Both the position numbers and the translations under genes were made by a program. Below the pieces are notes generated by a model. The model was not told the DNA's origin. It saw only the letters and a list, made by a program, of their open reading frames with translations, and ran no database searches. A DNA stretch of 64,000 nucleotides from Weissella viridescens (lineage in GTDB: Bacteria; Bacillota; Bacilli; Lactobacillales; Lactobacillaceae): positions 1 through 64,000 of the forward strand of contig NZ_RHGY01000003.1 in assembly GCF_003862435.1 (NCBI RefSeq). Direction: 5' to 3'. Shown piece after piece: positions 23,703 through 33,114 of the stretch (its first letter is position 1; each line of letters begins with the position of its first letter).

Positions 23703-24926
23703 TTACTTTCGATTTAAAAGAGGTAATCCAAGCGCAGTGCGTCGAATAGTATCAAGACCGACAAAGCTAATGGTATCCATATTATCCCGATGTGCGCGAC
23801 CGAGCGTGCGTGTAAATGATTGAGCAGGTTGTTCTTTAAATTTAAGCCCAACATGCACGACTTCATTGGTAAAGTCAGGATTCGTCATACTAACTTCGGG
23901 ATTATTCACACTAGGTAGTATGGTTAATACGATGTCACCATCTGTATCGACATGTAAGGTTTCAGCTAAATCTGCGGCAGCTTCAGCGCTGGGTACCTGT
24001 TTACCCATAATTGTGGCATCTAAATCCAAGTCCTGACGTAATTGGATAGGAACAAGTTGATCAACAATCTCGCCATCTGTGTAAGCATCTGCCACACTCA
24101 CAGTGAGGTTGTTCTCCGTGAGCGCCTCGTTAGTCATAGCGGCAAGTGAATTATCATCACCATAACCATAGAGATAAGAGCCAACGATGTTGTTTACTTG
24201 TTGTGCTAAATCTTGGTTCAAGGCCTCAGCTTCTGTCTTTGTAGCAGCTTGGGCCGTTAAGCGAACCGTAACTTCATGCTTTTTAGCATAGGTTGCAATC
24301 GTTGGGTTCGTTTGTGTATCAATCAAGGGACGTAAATCAGTCTCCAGACGTGACTCGCCAATACCATAATAGCGCAAGACGAGTGATTCCATCACTTGTT
24401 CAGGTGAGTAAACGGATTGCAGCAAAGGGAGGACATATTTATCAAACATGGGTTCTAGTTCCCAAGGTGGACCTGGTAATAGCAGGAAGTCAGCGCCGTT
24501 TTCATTTTGATAGTAAGAGCCAACTGCAAAACCAACGTCATTTTTAATCGATTGTCCACCTTCGATGTACTTTGCCTGGAGCCGATTTGAAGGCACCATG
24601 GTGACGCCGGTATCACGATGCCAATTTTCAACCTTTGCCATCGCTTGTGCATCATCGACTAGACCCTGACCAAGCACGTCGGCAGCGACCTGCTTGGTCA
24701 GATCATCTTCTGTAGGGCCAAGTCCACCAATGAGGATGACGAGATCCGAGCGACGATTCGCTTGGTCCATTTCATCATACATTCTTTTGTAATTATCACC
24801 GACAATTGATTGGTGGTAACTGGCTAATCCTAATTCGCTAAGATGTTTTGCGACATAAGGACGATTTGTATCAGTGATTTGACCTAATAATAGTTCGGTC
24901 CCAACTGAAATAATTTCTGCATCCAT
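23703..24926 (-). CDS. cinA: CinA-like protein with degenerate C-terminal domain
   Basis: A 407-aa homologue of competence/damage-inducible CinA. Residues ~1-170 form the molybdopterin-binding-like (COG1058) domain: EIISVGTELLLGQITDTN at the start and LVILIGGLGPTEDDLTKQ near 63-80, with LLLPGPPWELEPMF near 150. The C-terminal part should be the NMN deamidase domain with an AESCTGG motif around the catalytic Ser; here the matching stretch reads VSVADAYTDGEIV, so the Ser is lost and activity is unlikely. In relatives cinA is commonly linked to recA; no recA lies beside it here. Confidence 0.88.
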   Translation of the reverse strand: MDAEIISVGTELLLGQITDTNRPYVAKHLSELGLASYHQSIVGDNYKRMYDEMDQANRRSDLVILIGGLGPTEDDLTKQVAADVLGQGLVDDAQAMAKVENWHRDTGVTMVPSNRLQAKYIEGGQSIKNDVGFAVGSYYQNENGADFLLLPGPPWELEPMFDKYVLPLLQSVYSPEQVMESLVLRYYGIGESRLETDLRPLIDTQTNPTIATYAKKHEVTVRLTAQAATKTEAEALNQDLAQQVNNIVGSYLYGYGDDNSLAAMTNEALTENNLTVSVADAYTDGEIVDQLVPIQLRQDLDLDATIMGKQVPSAEAAADLAETLHVDTDGDIVLTILPSVNNPEVSMTNPDFTNEVVHVGLKFKEQPAQSFTRTLGRAHRDNMDTISFVGLDTIRRTALGLPLLNRK

Positions 24927-25122
24927 AATGTAATTGCCTCGTTATTCTAATGACTTTAATCTAGATAATTGACGTAATCATAACTGATTATTTACAGAGC
25001 GTAAACCAGATTTTAGTTAAATATTGAAAATGCAAAAATACGGGGAATGTTGCTAAATGGGGGGGTTAAACAAAAGTTAAATATTAAAAAGGTTAAGAAA
25101 ACATTTCGATGGAATATTTTTG

Positions 25123-25151
25123 TTGCAATATAAGTTACACAAATGTAATAT
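25123..25151 (+). promoter_or_regulatory. Promoter of the two-repeat secreted protein gene
   Basis: TTGCAA (25123-25128) and TAATAT (25146-25151) are 17 bases apart, about 45 bases before the start codon. The ~170 bases further upstream are AT-rich with nothing else visible. Confidence 0.65.
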
Positions 25152-25193
25152 AATAAATGTAAACGAAATATAAAAACAAATGGGAGAAGCGAT

Positions 25194-26420
25194 ATGTCGA
25201 AGAAAGTGTTAACTATATTAGCTGTTTCAGGTCTCTTGGGTGCCGGAGTTGTAGGTGCTACGACCGCCTCAGCACGTTTTAATAAGATGAGCGCAACTAG
25301 CTCAAGCTTAGTTAGTCACAAGAAGGCTGATAAAAAGAAGCCAACAACAGTAAAAGCAACGATGACATCTGATAAGAGCAAGACAACTAAAAAAGCACAA
25401 TCTAAGACAGTTGCCACTCCTAAAGATACCGATACAGCAAAGGTAGCTAACAGTAAGGCATCTGTTGCCAGTCAAAGTGTCGCACCAAGTAGTGCCCAAT
25501 CAACGGCACAAACACAGAAGTTTGCAACTCCTGCAGCTGCAACAAACAAACAGGTAAGCAGTTTCGACCAACTCACACAAAAGCAACAATTAGCAATGCT
25601 TGTTGATTCATGCTTCGCCTATAAGCCAACGGGCACGCAATTTGATGTTTACATGCCAACGGCTGACCAATTCGTTATTTACGATATTGGTGAAGGTGCT
25701 GGGGGATGGCCAGACCACGCTGTACGGTTCACAAACAACCATAACGGAACATACACAATTGCTGAAGCAGTATCAACTGTTTCGTCAAATGCAGAGATGA
25801 CCAGCCAAAATAGCTACTGGAAGACATTACAAAATGTTTCTGAGAGTAGCATGGTTGCACGTTTCAACCAAATGGATCCAAGTACGCTTAATATGTTAGA
25901 GAATTCATTTAATATTCAATCAACAGACTTCCCATACTTGCCAATTAACCAAAACAGTGTTCCAGAGACAAATGGTTCAGCATCTGACACAAATGTTAGT
26001 GCTGCAAACTTCGACCGTCTACCACAAAACCAAAAGTATGCTTTGATGGTCCAAGTTGGTATCGGTTCTACGAACCCAAACTCAAGCTACGCCGTTTATG
26101 CACCATCTCAAAACCAAGTTGTGATTTACGACAAGGGTGAAGGAGCTGGTGGTTGGTCTGACCACGTCATTCGTGTGACAGACAATGGAAATGGAACGTT
26201 AACAATTAACCGCCCCGTTTCTGATACAGCACAAGCTACTGCTGAAATGAATAAGAGTAATTCATATTGGGGACAAACTGTAACTGTCTCAAAGGATAAG
26301 TTATTGCAAGCTGGCGATACAATGGGACAACAAGCTGTTGATGCCCTTGCCAATGCAATGGTAATGACACCTGGGGACTTCCCTTACTTGCCAATTACAC
26401 AAGATACAATGCCAAAGTAA
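25194..26420 (+). CDS. Secreted protein with two copies of an unknown domain
   Basis: A 408-aa exported protein I do not recognise. A Sec signal peptide spans residues ~1-28, ending near TTASA. A Lys/Thr/Ser/Ala-rich spacer (~30-120) follows. Two copies of a ~135-residue domain occupy ~123-257 and ~266-408. Each starts with FDxLxQxQ, contains a shared block (IYDIGEGAGGWPDH in copy 1, IYDKGEGAGGWSDH in copy 2), then NGT, NSYW and ends with DFPYLPI. The Lys-rich spacer could hold the wall electrostatically, since there is no LPXTG signal. GGGAG precedes the ATG. Confidence 0.85.
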   Translation: MSKKVLTILAVSGLLGAGVVGATTASARFNKMSATSSSLVSHKKADKKKPTTVKATMTSDKSKTTKKAQSKTVATPKDTDTAKVANSKASVASQSVAPSSAQSTAQTQKFATPAAATNKQVSSFDQLTQKQQLAMLVDSCFAYKPTGTQFDVYMPTADQFVIYDIGEGAGGWPDHAVRFTNNHNGTYTIAEAVSTVSSNAEMTSQNSYWKTLQNVSESSMVARFNQMDPSTLNMLENSFNIQSTDFPYLPINQNSVPETNGSASDTNVSAANFDRLPQNQKYALMVQVGIGSTNPNSSYAVYAPSQNQVVIYDKGEGAGGWSDHVIRVTDNGNGTLTINRPVSDTAQATAEMNKSNSYWGQTVTVSKDKLLQAGDTMGQQAVDALANAMVMTPGDFPYLPITQDTMPK

Positions 26421-26422
26421 AA

Positions 26423-26457
26423 TAAAAACTGCTGATGTATAACATCAGCAGTTTTTT
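26423..26457 (+). terminator. Terminator
   Basis: AAAACTGCTGATG and CATCAGCAGTTTTTTT form a long stem; it also lies at the 3' end of the minus-strand pseudogene. Confidence 0.9.
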
Positions 26458-27314
26458 TGTGTTCAATAATTGGCGCTTGCGGAACCAAAGACCTGAAACA
26501 CTTGCACGAAGCAAGCTTCCCAAAATAGTTAAGAAACCAGTTTGTGAACTTCCGGTATTTGGCAACTTCTTTTCTGACTTTGCGTTTTGTTGGGTTGAAG
26601 ACGTTGGCACGTTTTCAACTCCAATATTTTTAGTATCAGATTTTGGTGTAGCAGGCTTATCTGAATCTTGGGTAACCCCACGCCTACTAGAATCTGATTC
26701 AACATGTGTTTCGTTGACTTCAGGTTGAACAGGCGTCACGTCATTTTCATCAGTTGAAGGTAGCGCAGTCTTAGTATCTTTCTTGGCATCGCCAGGCGTA
26801 CCTGCTGGTTGTGTTTCATTTGGTACTTGTGGCTTAGGCTTGTCCTCATCCGGAGAAGTGGTTTCAAGACCACCATCCTTGTTCAAACGATCTTGATCAA
26901 CCTTAGCTTGAGCTAGGTTTGGTTGTGCCTTTGTTGCAACAGCTTGTGCGTCACCAACAGCTGTGTTTACAGCATTTAATTCAGTCGAAAGTTGATCGTA
27001 TTCTGCTTGAGCTTGTGCATCGGCGGGGTTATCTCGAGTGAATCGTATCGTTGTAGTCGTTCGTGCCCATAACTTCAGGAATCTTTTAATCCATGCCGAC
27101 TGATTTAGCGGCATTTTCTGGCGTAACAGGGTCTCCAATCAAACTCATATCAGCATAATCAATGAAATCGGTCACGTAGTTCCATTGACCATGGGCTCCC
27201 TTAGAACAAACGTAGTCAACCATTGGTACGACAACGATGATGTGGTCCTTTTCAACTCAGGCAAGTGTGGCGACAGTATGTAGATACGACCGCAATTGAT
27301 ACATTCTTCTTCAT
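26450..27314 (-). pseudogene. Decayed LPXTG surface protein gene, SEC10/PgrA-like
   Basis: Pieces of one surface-protein gene in different frames. An ATG with a signal-peptide start (MKKNVSIAVVS) lies at 27312-27314. The frame then breaks, and a stretch reading VVPMVDYVCSKGAHGQWNYV (about 27180-27240) matches the intact paralogue at 14198-15928. In-frame stops follow near 27085-27100, then a readable segment (DQLSTELNAVNTAVGDAQAV) leads to a Pro/Thr-rich stalk and a sorting motif KKLPNTGSS. The final hydrophobic part is also shifted, so translation runs through the terminator. Most of the N-terminal half is deleted. Confidence 0.82.
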
Positions 27315-27450
27315 AAAAGTATCCTAGTAATACAGTTTTTTATGCTACCTAAAAATTAATAATATTTTCACATACCTTAAATTGTAAATTGAATGCAAAA
27401 GATATTCAATGCAAAGGTTGATCATTGATTTTGGTTTATTTGATTGGAAT

Positions 27451-27489
27451 AAAAAACCTCTTACAAGTTCCTTGTAAGAGGTTAAAATT
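27451..27489. terminator. Terminator
   Basis: AACCTCTTACAAG and CTTGTAAGAGGTT form a long stem; orientation suits the minus-strand gene that ends at 27490. Confidence 0.88.
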
Positions 27490-28470
27490 TTAGCGTGATA
27501 CTGTTATTGAGCTAGGCCCGTATTGAGATTGATTTTCAAATGGGGTAAAGCCACCTTGGGCGGACCCATATGTGGCGTCGATTTTGACTTGATCACCATT
27601 GATTGGGCGCAAAATAAAATGGTTTTCACCTTTAGCTCCCGGATATGAAACTAACAGCATACTTCCATCAGGATTCGTTTGTGCTACCTGAGCTGTTCGC
27701 GTTTCAGTTTCTGGAATAGATGAATTTTTTAATAAACTAAGCGCATCTGCATCACTCAATTTATGTGATGATGCAGTAGCTGGCTTTGTATCTTGATCAG
27801 ATTGTTGCTCTGACGAAGACGATGATGAAGGTGTTGCATCGTTATCTGCATCTACAAAGACTTTATCCGTGATAGATTTAGTCAACGCTGTATTTTGACT
27901 CAGTGTTTGTTCAATTTCTGAGTTCGTTAGGTGAATACCTTGGTCGGCAATTTGCTGTGTCGTCGAAACGTTTTGTGCACAAAACAAAGTTGCATCGTTT
28001 GACGTTGTCAGCACGTAGACATTGACGCCACCTGAACCAGGGGTCACTTGATATGCTTTGGTATTTGGATCAGATAAATCGCTGACCAGTTGATTCGCAT
28101 CAGTTGAAGTTAGCGTTAGGCTTGAAACCTTTTGGGGCCCCAAGTTTTCGCCACCAACCGCAGTTGACTTATAAGAGCCAGCTTGTAATTGCTGCGCATC
28201 AATTCCCAACTTATTGGCACCTGGTGTTTCAATTAAAGCCAAGAACTTATGTTTATCATCTAAATTAACTTCTAGTTTCGAAGCACTTTTAGCTGACCTA
28301 GATGATGTCTTTTTCGCACTCGAATGTGAGGTCTTCTTTTCATGCTTTTGAGTTGGCTGTTTGGTGGTCGCCTTTTTCTGCGTTTGCTCATGTTGTGTGT
28401 ATGCACCAATTCCAAAACCAGCTCCAATTACAACAACAGCTCCCATAACTGCTATAATAATTTTTTTCAT
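27490..28470 (-). CDS. Membrane-anchored secreted protein of unknown function
   Basis: A 326-aa protein whose N-terminus (MKKIIIAVMGAVVVIGAGFG) is an uncleaved anchor or signal segment, followed by a Lys/Thr/Ser-rich linker (~27-60). Residues ~60-215 form one extracellular domain (HKFLALIETPGANKLG, then VNVYVLTTSNDATLFCAQN). A Ser/Asp/Gln-rich spacer separates it from a C-terminal beta-rich part (LLVSYPGAKGENHFILRPI). I recognise no family. The ATG at 28470 follows GGAG at 28477-28480; an upstream in-frame start at 28530 lacks a ribosome site. It is monocistronic. Confidence 0.8.
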   Translation of the reverse strand: MKKIIIAVMGAVVVIGAGFGIGAYTQHEQTQKKATTKQPTQKHEKKTSHSSAKKTSSRSAKSASKLEVNLDDKHKFLALIETPGANKLGIDAQQLQAGSYKSTAVGGENLGPQKVSSLTLTSTDANQLVSDLSDPNTKAYQVTPGSGGVNVYVLTTSNDATLFCAQNVSTTQQIADQGIHLTNSEIEQTLSQNTALTKSITDKVFVDADNDATPSSSSSSEQQSDQDTKPATASSHKLSDADALSLLKNSSIPETETRTAQVAQTNPDGSMLLVSYPGAKGENHFILRPINGDQVKIDATYGSAQGGFTPFENQSQYGPSSITVSR

Positions 28471-28584
28471 GGATATCTCCCAACAAAAATGTGATATGTG
28501 TGATAAATCACAACCATTTAAGAATACCAATTTTAATATGTCAAATCAATCGTTTTTTATATAATTAAAATTCAAATATATAGC

Positions 28585-28629
28585 AAAACCCCTACAATGT
28601 TTAAACGCTTTAATCATTGTAGGGGTTTG
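28585..28629. terminator. Hairpin terminator
   Basis: AAAACCCCTACAATG and CATTGTAGGGGTTT form a 14-bp stem. It suits transcription of arsC (minus strand) or acts bidirectionally. Confidence 0.85.
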
Positions 28630-28666
28630 AATTAATATTGCCTATATTAAGTTTTACTGGTGGGCA

Positions 28667-29077
28667 TCAGGCGTGTGTTTCGATGAAATTTTTCACGAGT
28701 CCTTGAATCGTGTCGCGAGTTTCACGGAAGGTATTCAAAATTTCATCCTCGGTCCCAATTGCTTGCGCTGGATCAGTTAAATCCCAATGAATCCGGTTAA
28801 CGGTGGGTGGGGTCATCGGGCATTTGTCGTTAGCATCCCCACATAATGTAATCACGTAATCGCTAGTATTCAAAAAATCATCATCGATTAGGTCAGAGGT
28901 TTGTTTTGAAATATCAATCCCGCTTTCTTGCATAACCCGCACTGCGTTTGGGTTTAGACCGTGTTGTTCGATACCGGCACTTTTGATAATCCAATCCTTA
29001 GGGGCATCCGCATGGGCAAACCCTTCAGCCATTTGACTCCGACAAGAGTTGCCGGTACATAAAAAGTAAATTTGCAT
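28667..29077 (-). CDS. arsC: Arsenate reductase, low-molecular-weight phosphatase type
   Basis: A 136-aa thioredoxin-coupled reductase family member. The phosphatase-like loop [17 protein letters not shown] lies at residues ~4-20, with the first catalytic Cys, and [10 protein letters not shown] near 78-87 gives the second and third. The usual SAGIEQHG block is present near 34. I chose the ATG at 29077, behind GGAG at 29083-29086, rather than the earlier ATG at 29092. It follows the methyltransferase-like gene closely and may be coupled to it. No arsenite pump or ArsR gene is adjacent, so the role could be arsenate defence or another phosphatase-like activity. Confidence 0.9.
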   Translation of the reverse strand: MQIYFLCTGNSCRSQMAEGFAHADAPKDWIIKSAGIEQHGLNPNAVRVMQESGIDISKQTSDLIDDDFLNTSDYVITLCGDANDKCPMTPPTVNRIHWDLTDPAQAIGTEDEILNTFRETRDTIQGLVKNFIETHA

Positions 29078-29091
29078 ATTATCTCCATTCA

Positions 29092-29604
29092 TTACAGGCG
29101 TTGGATGAGCAACGCCGTTTCATTTGAGAGTAAATCACTAAGCTTTTGAACACCATAAGCATTGGCAGGCAAAGCTTTTGCATAATTTTCAAGTTCAGTA
29201 ATATCTGTGGCATCATTGGTTAAGATTAAAAGCATGCCATGGTCCTTCAGCCCCATCAGCAACGGCTTGATGGTGTTGAGCAGGGCCGGTTGGTCAGTTT
29301 CACCATCGACTTGGAACATGGCAGCGCCAATCGGATGAGTTGGGTCCAGGTGCGCAAGAATCCCAGTGAAGTCTTGGCTGATTAAGTCAACCCGATCATG
29401 GAGACCGCTGAGGAAAAGTGATGTGGCAACGTCATCGATTTCTTTTTTATTATCTGAAAAGGCAAGTACCTTACCAGTATCACCGACGCGACTCGCTAAA
29501 AAGCGGGTAACGTCACCGCGTTTAATGGTACCGTCGATAGCAGTATCACCGACGTTGAGAAACTCATCAAGAGTAAGTTGAGCAAGATTTTGAATGGCAC
29601 GCAT
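29092..29604 (-). CDS. Diverged methyltransferase-like protein of the YtqB/MnmM group
   Basis: A 170-aa cytosolic protein. Its layout follows the YtqB/MnmM class I methyltransferases that finish the tRNA wobble base: [20 protein letters not shown] (residues ~10-29), then [18 protein letters not shown] and [17 protein letters not shown]. The SAM loop normally reads DATVGNGHDT but here reads [10 protein letters not shown], and the late catalytic segment is short. It may be an inactive or changed paralogue. It begins behind GGAGG and lies directly upstream of arsC with almost no gap, so the two are probably one operon. Confidence 0.7.
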   Translation of the reverse strand: MRAIQNLAQLTLDEFLNVGDTAIDGTIKRGDVTRFLASRVGDTGKVLAFSDNKKEIDDVATSLFLSGLHDRVDLISQDFTGILAHLDPTHPIGAAMFQVDGETDQPALLNTIKPLLMGLKDHGMLLILTNDATDITELENYAKALPANAYGVQKLSDLLSNETALLIQRL

Positions 29605-29778
29605 AATTGCAGCCTCCTAGTTATTTGATAGCACGTATAGAATATTTTAGCATACTCCTAAATCATGAAAAAAATAAAGTCGTTTATGAAACAAACCATT
29701 TGTGACAAATCGGCTACAGTCGTTGAAATGGCGGGGCTTTTTTGATAAAGTTAAAACATTAAAGTGAGGTTAGCAAAC

Positions 29779-32196
29779 ATGGCATATGATCACAAACAAA
29801 TAGAGAAAAAATGGCAACATTACTGGGACGAAAATCAAACATTTAAGACTTCTTCTAGTCACGACAAAGAGAAGTATTATGCGTTAGATATGTTCCCATT
29901 CCCATCTGGACAAGGTCTGCACGTTGGACATCCAGAAGGATATACTGCAACTGATATCGTGTCACGTATGAAGCGGATGCAAGGATTTAACGTTTTGCAC
30001 CCGATGGGATTTGATGCGTTTGGTTTGCCTACTGAAGAGTATGCAATCAAGACGGGTGAAGATCCAAAGACAGTGACGCAAAAGAATGTGAAGAACTTCC
30101 GTCGTCAAATGAAGTCATTGGGACTTTCATATGATTGGTCACGTGAAGTGAATACCACGGACCCTAAGTACTACAAGTGGACCCAATGGATTTTTGAGCA
30201 ACTATATAAGATGGGCTTGGCCTATGAAGATGAAATCATGGTTAACTGGGCGCCAGATTATAATGGTGGAACCGTTGTGGCCAACGAAGAAATCATCGAT
30301 GGAAAGACTGAACGTGGTGGATACCCGGTTTACCGTGTGCCAATGCGTCAATGGGCTTTGAAGATTACTGCTTATGCGGATCGTTTGCTTGATGATTTGG
30401 ATGACTTGGATTGGCCTGATGCCATCAAGGAACAACAACGTAACTGGATTGGCCGTTCAATTGGAGCAGCTGTTAACTTCCAAGTGACTGACCACGATGA
30501 AAAGGTCGAAGTCTTCACAACGCGTGCCGATACGTTGTTTGGTGCAACATATCTTGTGCTCGCACCAGAACACGAACTGGTTGACCAAATCGTTTCACCA
30601 GACCAAAAAGAGGCTGTCGCTGCTTTCAAGGCCGACTTGACAACAAAGTCTGATTTGGAACGGACTGATTTGAATAAGGACAAGTCTGGTGTCTTCACTG
30701 GTGCTTATGCAACCAACCCGGTCAATGGACAACAAATCCCAATCTGGATTGGTGACTATGTTTTGGCATCATATGGAACAGGTGCTGTGATGGCCGTTCC
30801 AGCGCATGATCAACGTGATTTTGATTTTGCCAAGAAGTACGGTCTGCCAATTGTACCTGTCATCGAAGGTGGTACCGCTGATGAAACTGAAGCCTACACA
30901 GGCGACGGTGTACACATCAATTCTGGTTTCCTAGATGGTCTTGGTAAAGATGAAGCCATCGATAAGGCAATTACGTGGTTAACTGATGAAGGTGTCGGTG
31001 AAAAGCGTGTGAACTACCGCTTGCGTGACTGGATTTTCTCACGTCAACGTTATTGGGGTGAACCAATTCCAGTGATTCACTGGGAAGATGGTGAAACCAG
31101 CCTAGTTCCAGAAGACGAATTGCCACTCCGTTTGCCTGAAGTTGATAACATCATGCCTTCAGGTACGGGTGAGTCTCCATTGGTTAACATTGACGATTGG
31201 GTTAATGTCGTTGATGAAAATGGGCGTAAGGGAAAGCGTGAAACGAACACAATGCCACAATGGGCTGGTTCATCATGGTACTACCTACGTTATATGGATC
31301 CACACAATGATAATGAAATCGTTTCAGAAGATGCTGTCCACTACTGGCACAATGTTGATTTGTACATTGGTGGGGCCGAACACGCTGTATTGCACTTGCT
31401 TTATGCTCGTTTCTGGCACAAGGTATTGTATGATCTAGGTGTTGTTGATACGAAGGAACCTTTCCAAGAATTAGCAAACCAAGGGATGATCTTGGGTGAA
31501 AACCACGAGAAGATGTCTAAGTCAAAGGGGAACGTTGTGAACCCTGATGATGTGGTTGAAGAATACGGTGCCGACACATTACGTTTGTACGAAATGTTCA
31601 TGGGACCTTTGGACCAATCAATTGCTTGGTCTGAAGATGGTTTGTCAGGTTCACGTCGTTGGTTAGATCGTGTTTGGCGCTTGTTCATCGATGATGAAAA
31701 CAACTTGCGCGATCACATTACTAACCACAATGACCACAAGCTTGACAAGGTCTACAACGAAACAGTTAAGAAGATCACAGATGACTTTGCGAACTTGCGT
31801 TTCAACACCGCAATTTCACAAATGATGATCTTTATCAACGAAGCTTACAAGGTTGATGACATCCCAGCTGATTACATGGCTGGCTTTGTTCAATTGTTGA
31901 ATCCAGTGGCACCACACATGACTGAAGAACTTTGGTCATACCTACACCCTGAAACAACGATTACCTACAGTGCATGGCCAACATATGATGAATCTGCGCT
32001 TGTCGAAGATGAAATCAAGATTGCGGTTCAAATTAACGGTAAGGTTCGTGCAAATATCATGATTCCTGCTGATGCTGATCGCGATAAGATGACTGAATTG
32101 GCTTTGGCTGACGAAACGATTCAAGCACGCCTTGATGGTGCTGAACCTAAGAAGGTTATCGCAGTGCCAGGACGTTTGGTTAACATTGTTGTTTAA
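29779..32196 (+). CDS. leuS: Leucyl-tRNA synthetase
   Basis: This class I synthetase charges tRNA-Leu. The 805 residues match the bacterial enzyme. The HIGH-equivalent motif [18 protein letters not shown] lies near residues 42-59, the editing domain (CP1) at ~220-420 ([35 protein letters not shown]), and [14 protein letters not shown] near 575. The C-terminal anticodon-binding part ends in INGKVRANI. The ATG at 29779, behind GTGAGG, is preferred to a GTG at 29764. No T-box motif is visible in the ~170 bases upstream, unlike many Firmicute leuS genes. Confidence 0.98.
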   Translation: MAYDHKQIEKKWQHYWDENQTFKTSSSHDKEKYYALDMFPFPSGQGLHVGHPEGYTATDIVSRMKRMQGFNVLHPMGFDAFGLPTEEYAIKTGEDPKTVTQKNVKNFRRQMKSLGLSYDWSREVNTTDPKYYKWTQWIFEQLYKMGLAYEDEIMVNWAPDYNGGTVVANEEIIDGKTERGGYPVYRVPMRQWALKITAYADRLLDDLDDLDWPDAIKEQQRNWIGRSIGAAVNFQVTDHDEKVEVFTTRADTLFGATYLVLAPEHELVDQIVSPDQKEAVAAFKADLTTKSDLERTDLNKDKSGVFTGAYATNPVNGQQIPIWIGDYVLASYGTGAVMAVPAHDQRDFDFAKKYGLPIVPVIEGGTADETEAYTGDGVHINSGFLDGLGKDEAIDKAITWLTDEGVGEKRVNYRLRDWIFSRQRYWGEPIPVIHWEDGETSLVPEDELPLRLPEVDNIMPSGTGESPLVNIDDWVNVVDENGRKGKRETNTMPQWAGSSWYYLRYMDPHNDNEIVSEDAVHYWHNVDLYIGGAEHAVLHLLYARFWHKVLYDLGVVDTKEPFQELANQGMILGENHEKMSKSKGNVVNPDDVVEEYGADTLRLYEMFMGPLDQSIAWSEDGLSGSRRWLDRVWRLFIDDENNLRDHITNHNDHKLDKVYNETVKKITDDFANLRFNTAISQMMIFINEAYKVDDIPADYMAGFVQLLNPVAPHMTEELWSYLHPETTITYSAWPTYDESALVEDEIKIAVQINGKVRANIMIPADADRDKMTELALADETIQARLDGAEPKKVIAVPGRLVNIVV

Positions 32197-32202
32197 TCAT
32201 TA

Positions 32203-32257
32203 AACGAAAAAGACTATAATTTTATCTGACATGTGTCGATAAAGTTATAGTTTTTTT
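32203..32257 (+). terminator. Terminator after leuS
   Basis: AAAAAGACTATAA(TTTTAT) and (ATAAAG)TTATAGTTTTTTT form a long stem followed by T-rich sequence. Confidence 0.85.
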
Positions 32258-32277
32258 ATACCTACGGAGGACAGGCA

Positions 32278-32907
32278 ATGCCCCTTAAAAAAATTCTATT
32301 ATTGTTTGGTTTGGGATTGTCACTCTTTTTGATGCCTAAGCCAGCATCAGCTGATTTGACGGCGGACCTCAATCGTCCCAATCAAACGATTGAATTACGC
32401 GAAAATTTGTCATTTAAGCATACAAATTACGATATTAAGCTAGATGGTCAAAAAGTTGGCTACGTTTCAGGTGATTTCTTCCATCCATTTGGAGATACGA
32501 TTTCCATTCATGATAATTCAGGTAATGTGATTTATTCAGAGCGCCAACAACGACGCCGTTGGAGTTTTAGCTTGGTGCGCCAAGGCAGTTTCTACGATAA
32601 AAACCACCAGTTTGCTGGAAAAATGAAAGAACCGTTTTGGCAATTTTTTACCAAAAACTATCGGTTGTATGATGCGGATGGTAAACAAACCGGAACATCG
32701 ACCCAAAATAATTGGAAAAACTTCTTACATCACACTTACGACATCAAGGCAGATGGTAAAGTTGTTTGGCAGGGACGTAACTCGGTACACGTTGTGCGAG
32801 ATACTGTTTATTTGAAGCAAATGCATGCCTCAAAGGTGCCAGCGGAGCAAGCCATTATTGTGACATTGGTCCATCAAGCCGTGAGCCAAGCCGAGAAGAA
32901 AAAATAA
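32278..32907 (+). CDS. Secreted beta-rich protein, possibly LURP-one-like
   Basis: A 209-aa exported protein. The signal peptide is residues ~1-25 (MPLKKILLLFGLGLSLFLMP, ending PASA). The remainder is a series of short strands with repeated G-D turns (LDGQKVGYVSGDFFHPFGDT, IHDNSGNVIYSERQ, YDADGKQTGTS, YDIKADGKVVWQGRN), a pattern like the tubby/LURP-one-related fold found in YxjI-type proteins. That assignment is tentative. GGAGGACA precedes the ATG. It stands between leuS and tRNA-Arg. Confidence 0.78.
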   Translation: MPLKKILLLFGLGLSLFLMPKPASADLTADLNRPNQTIELRENLSFKHTNYDIKLDGQKVGYVSGDFFHPFGDTISIHDNSGNVIYSERQQRRRWSFSLVRQGSFYDKNHQFAGKMKEPFWQFFTKNYRLYDADGKQTGTSTQNNWKNFLHHTYDIKADGKVVWQGRNSVHVVRDTVYLKQMHASKVPAEQAIIVTLVHQAVSQAEKKK

Positions 32908-33009
32908 ATGGATGATTATGCGTAAAGCGGTCTACATTTTGTGAAAAATTTAGTATAATTGTTGTTTGTAGTCTGGCGAAGATTAGCCAAATTTACAAAC
33001 AACGATTAT

Positions 33010-33082
33010 GACGCTATAGTTCAACAGGATAGAACAAGGACCTCCTAAGTCTTAGATCACAGTTCGAGTCTGTGTAGCGTCA
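33010..33082 (+). tRNA. tRNA-Arg(CCT)
   Basis: A 73-base cloverleaf with acceptor GACGCTA/TAGCGTC, anticodon stem AGGAC/GTCTT and loop CTCCTAA, giving anticodon CCT. Only 32 bases separate it from the flippase gene, so they may share a transcript. Confidence 0.95.
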
Positions 33083-33114
33083 TTTAGGACAGTTGAAAGG
33101 AGACGGTATGACGT

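Noticed and set aside
29605-29778. T-box upstream of leuS
   Set aside because: No TGGNACC core or terminator pair is visible in the gap.
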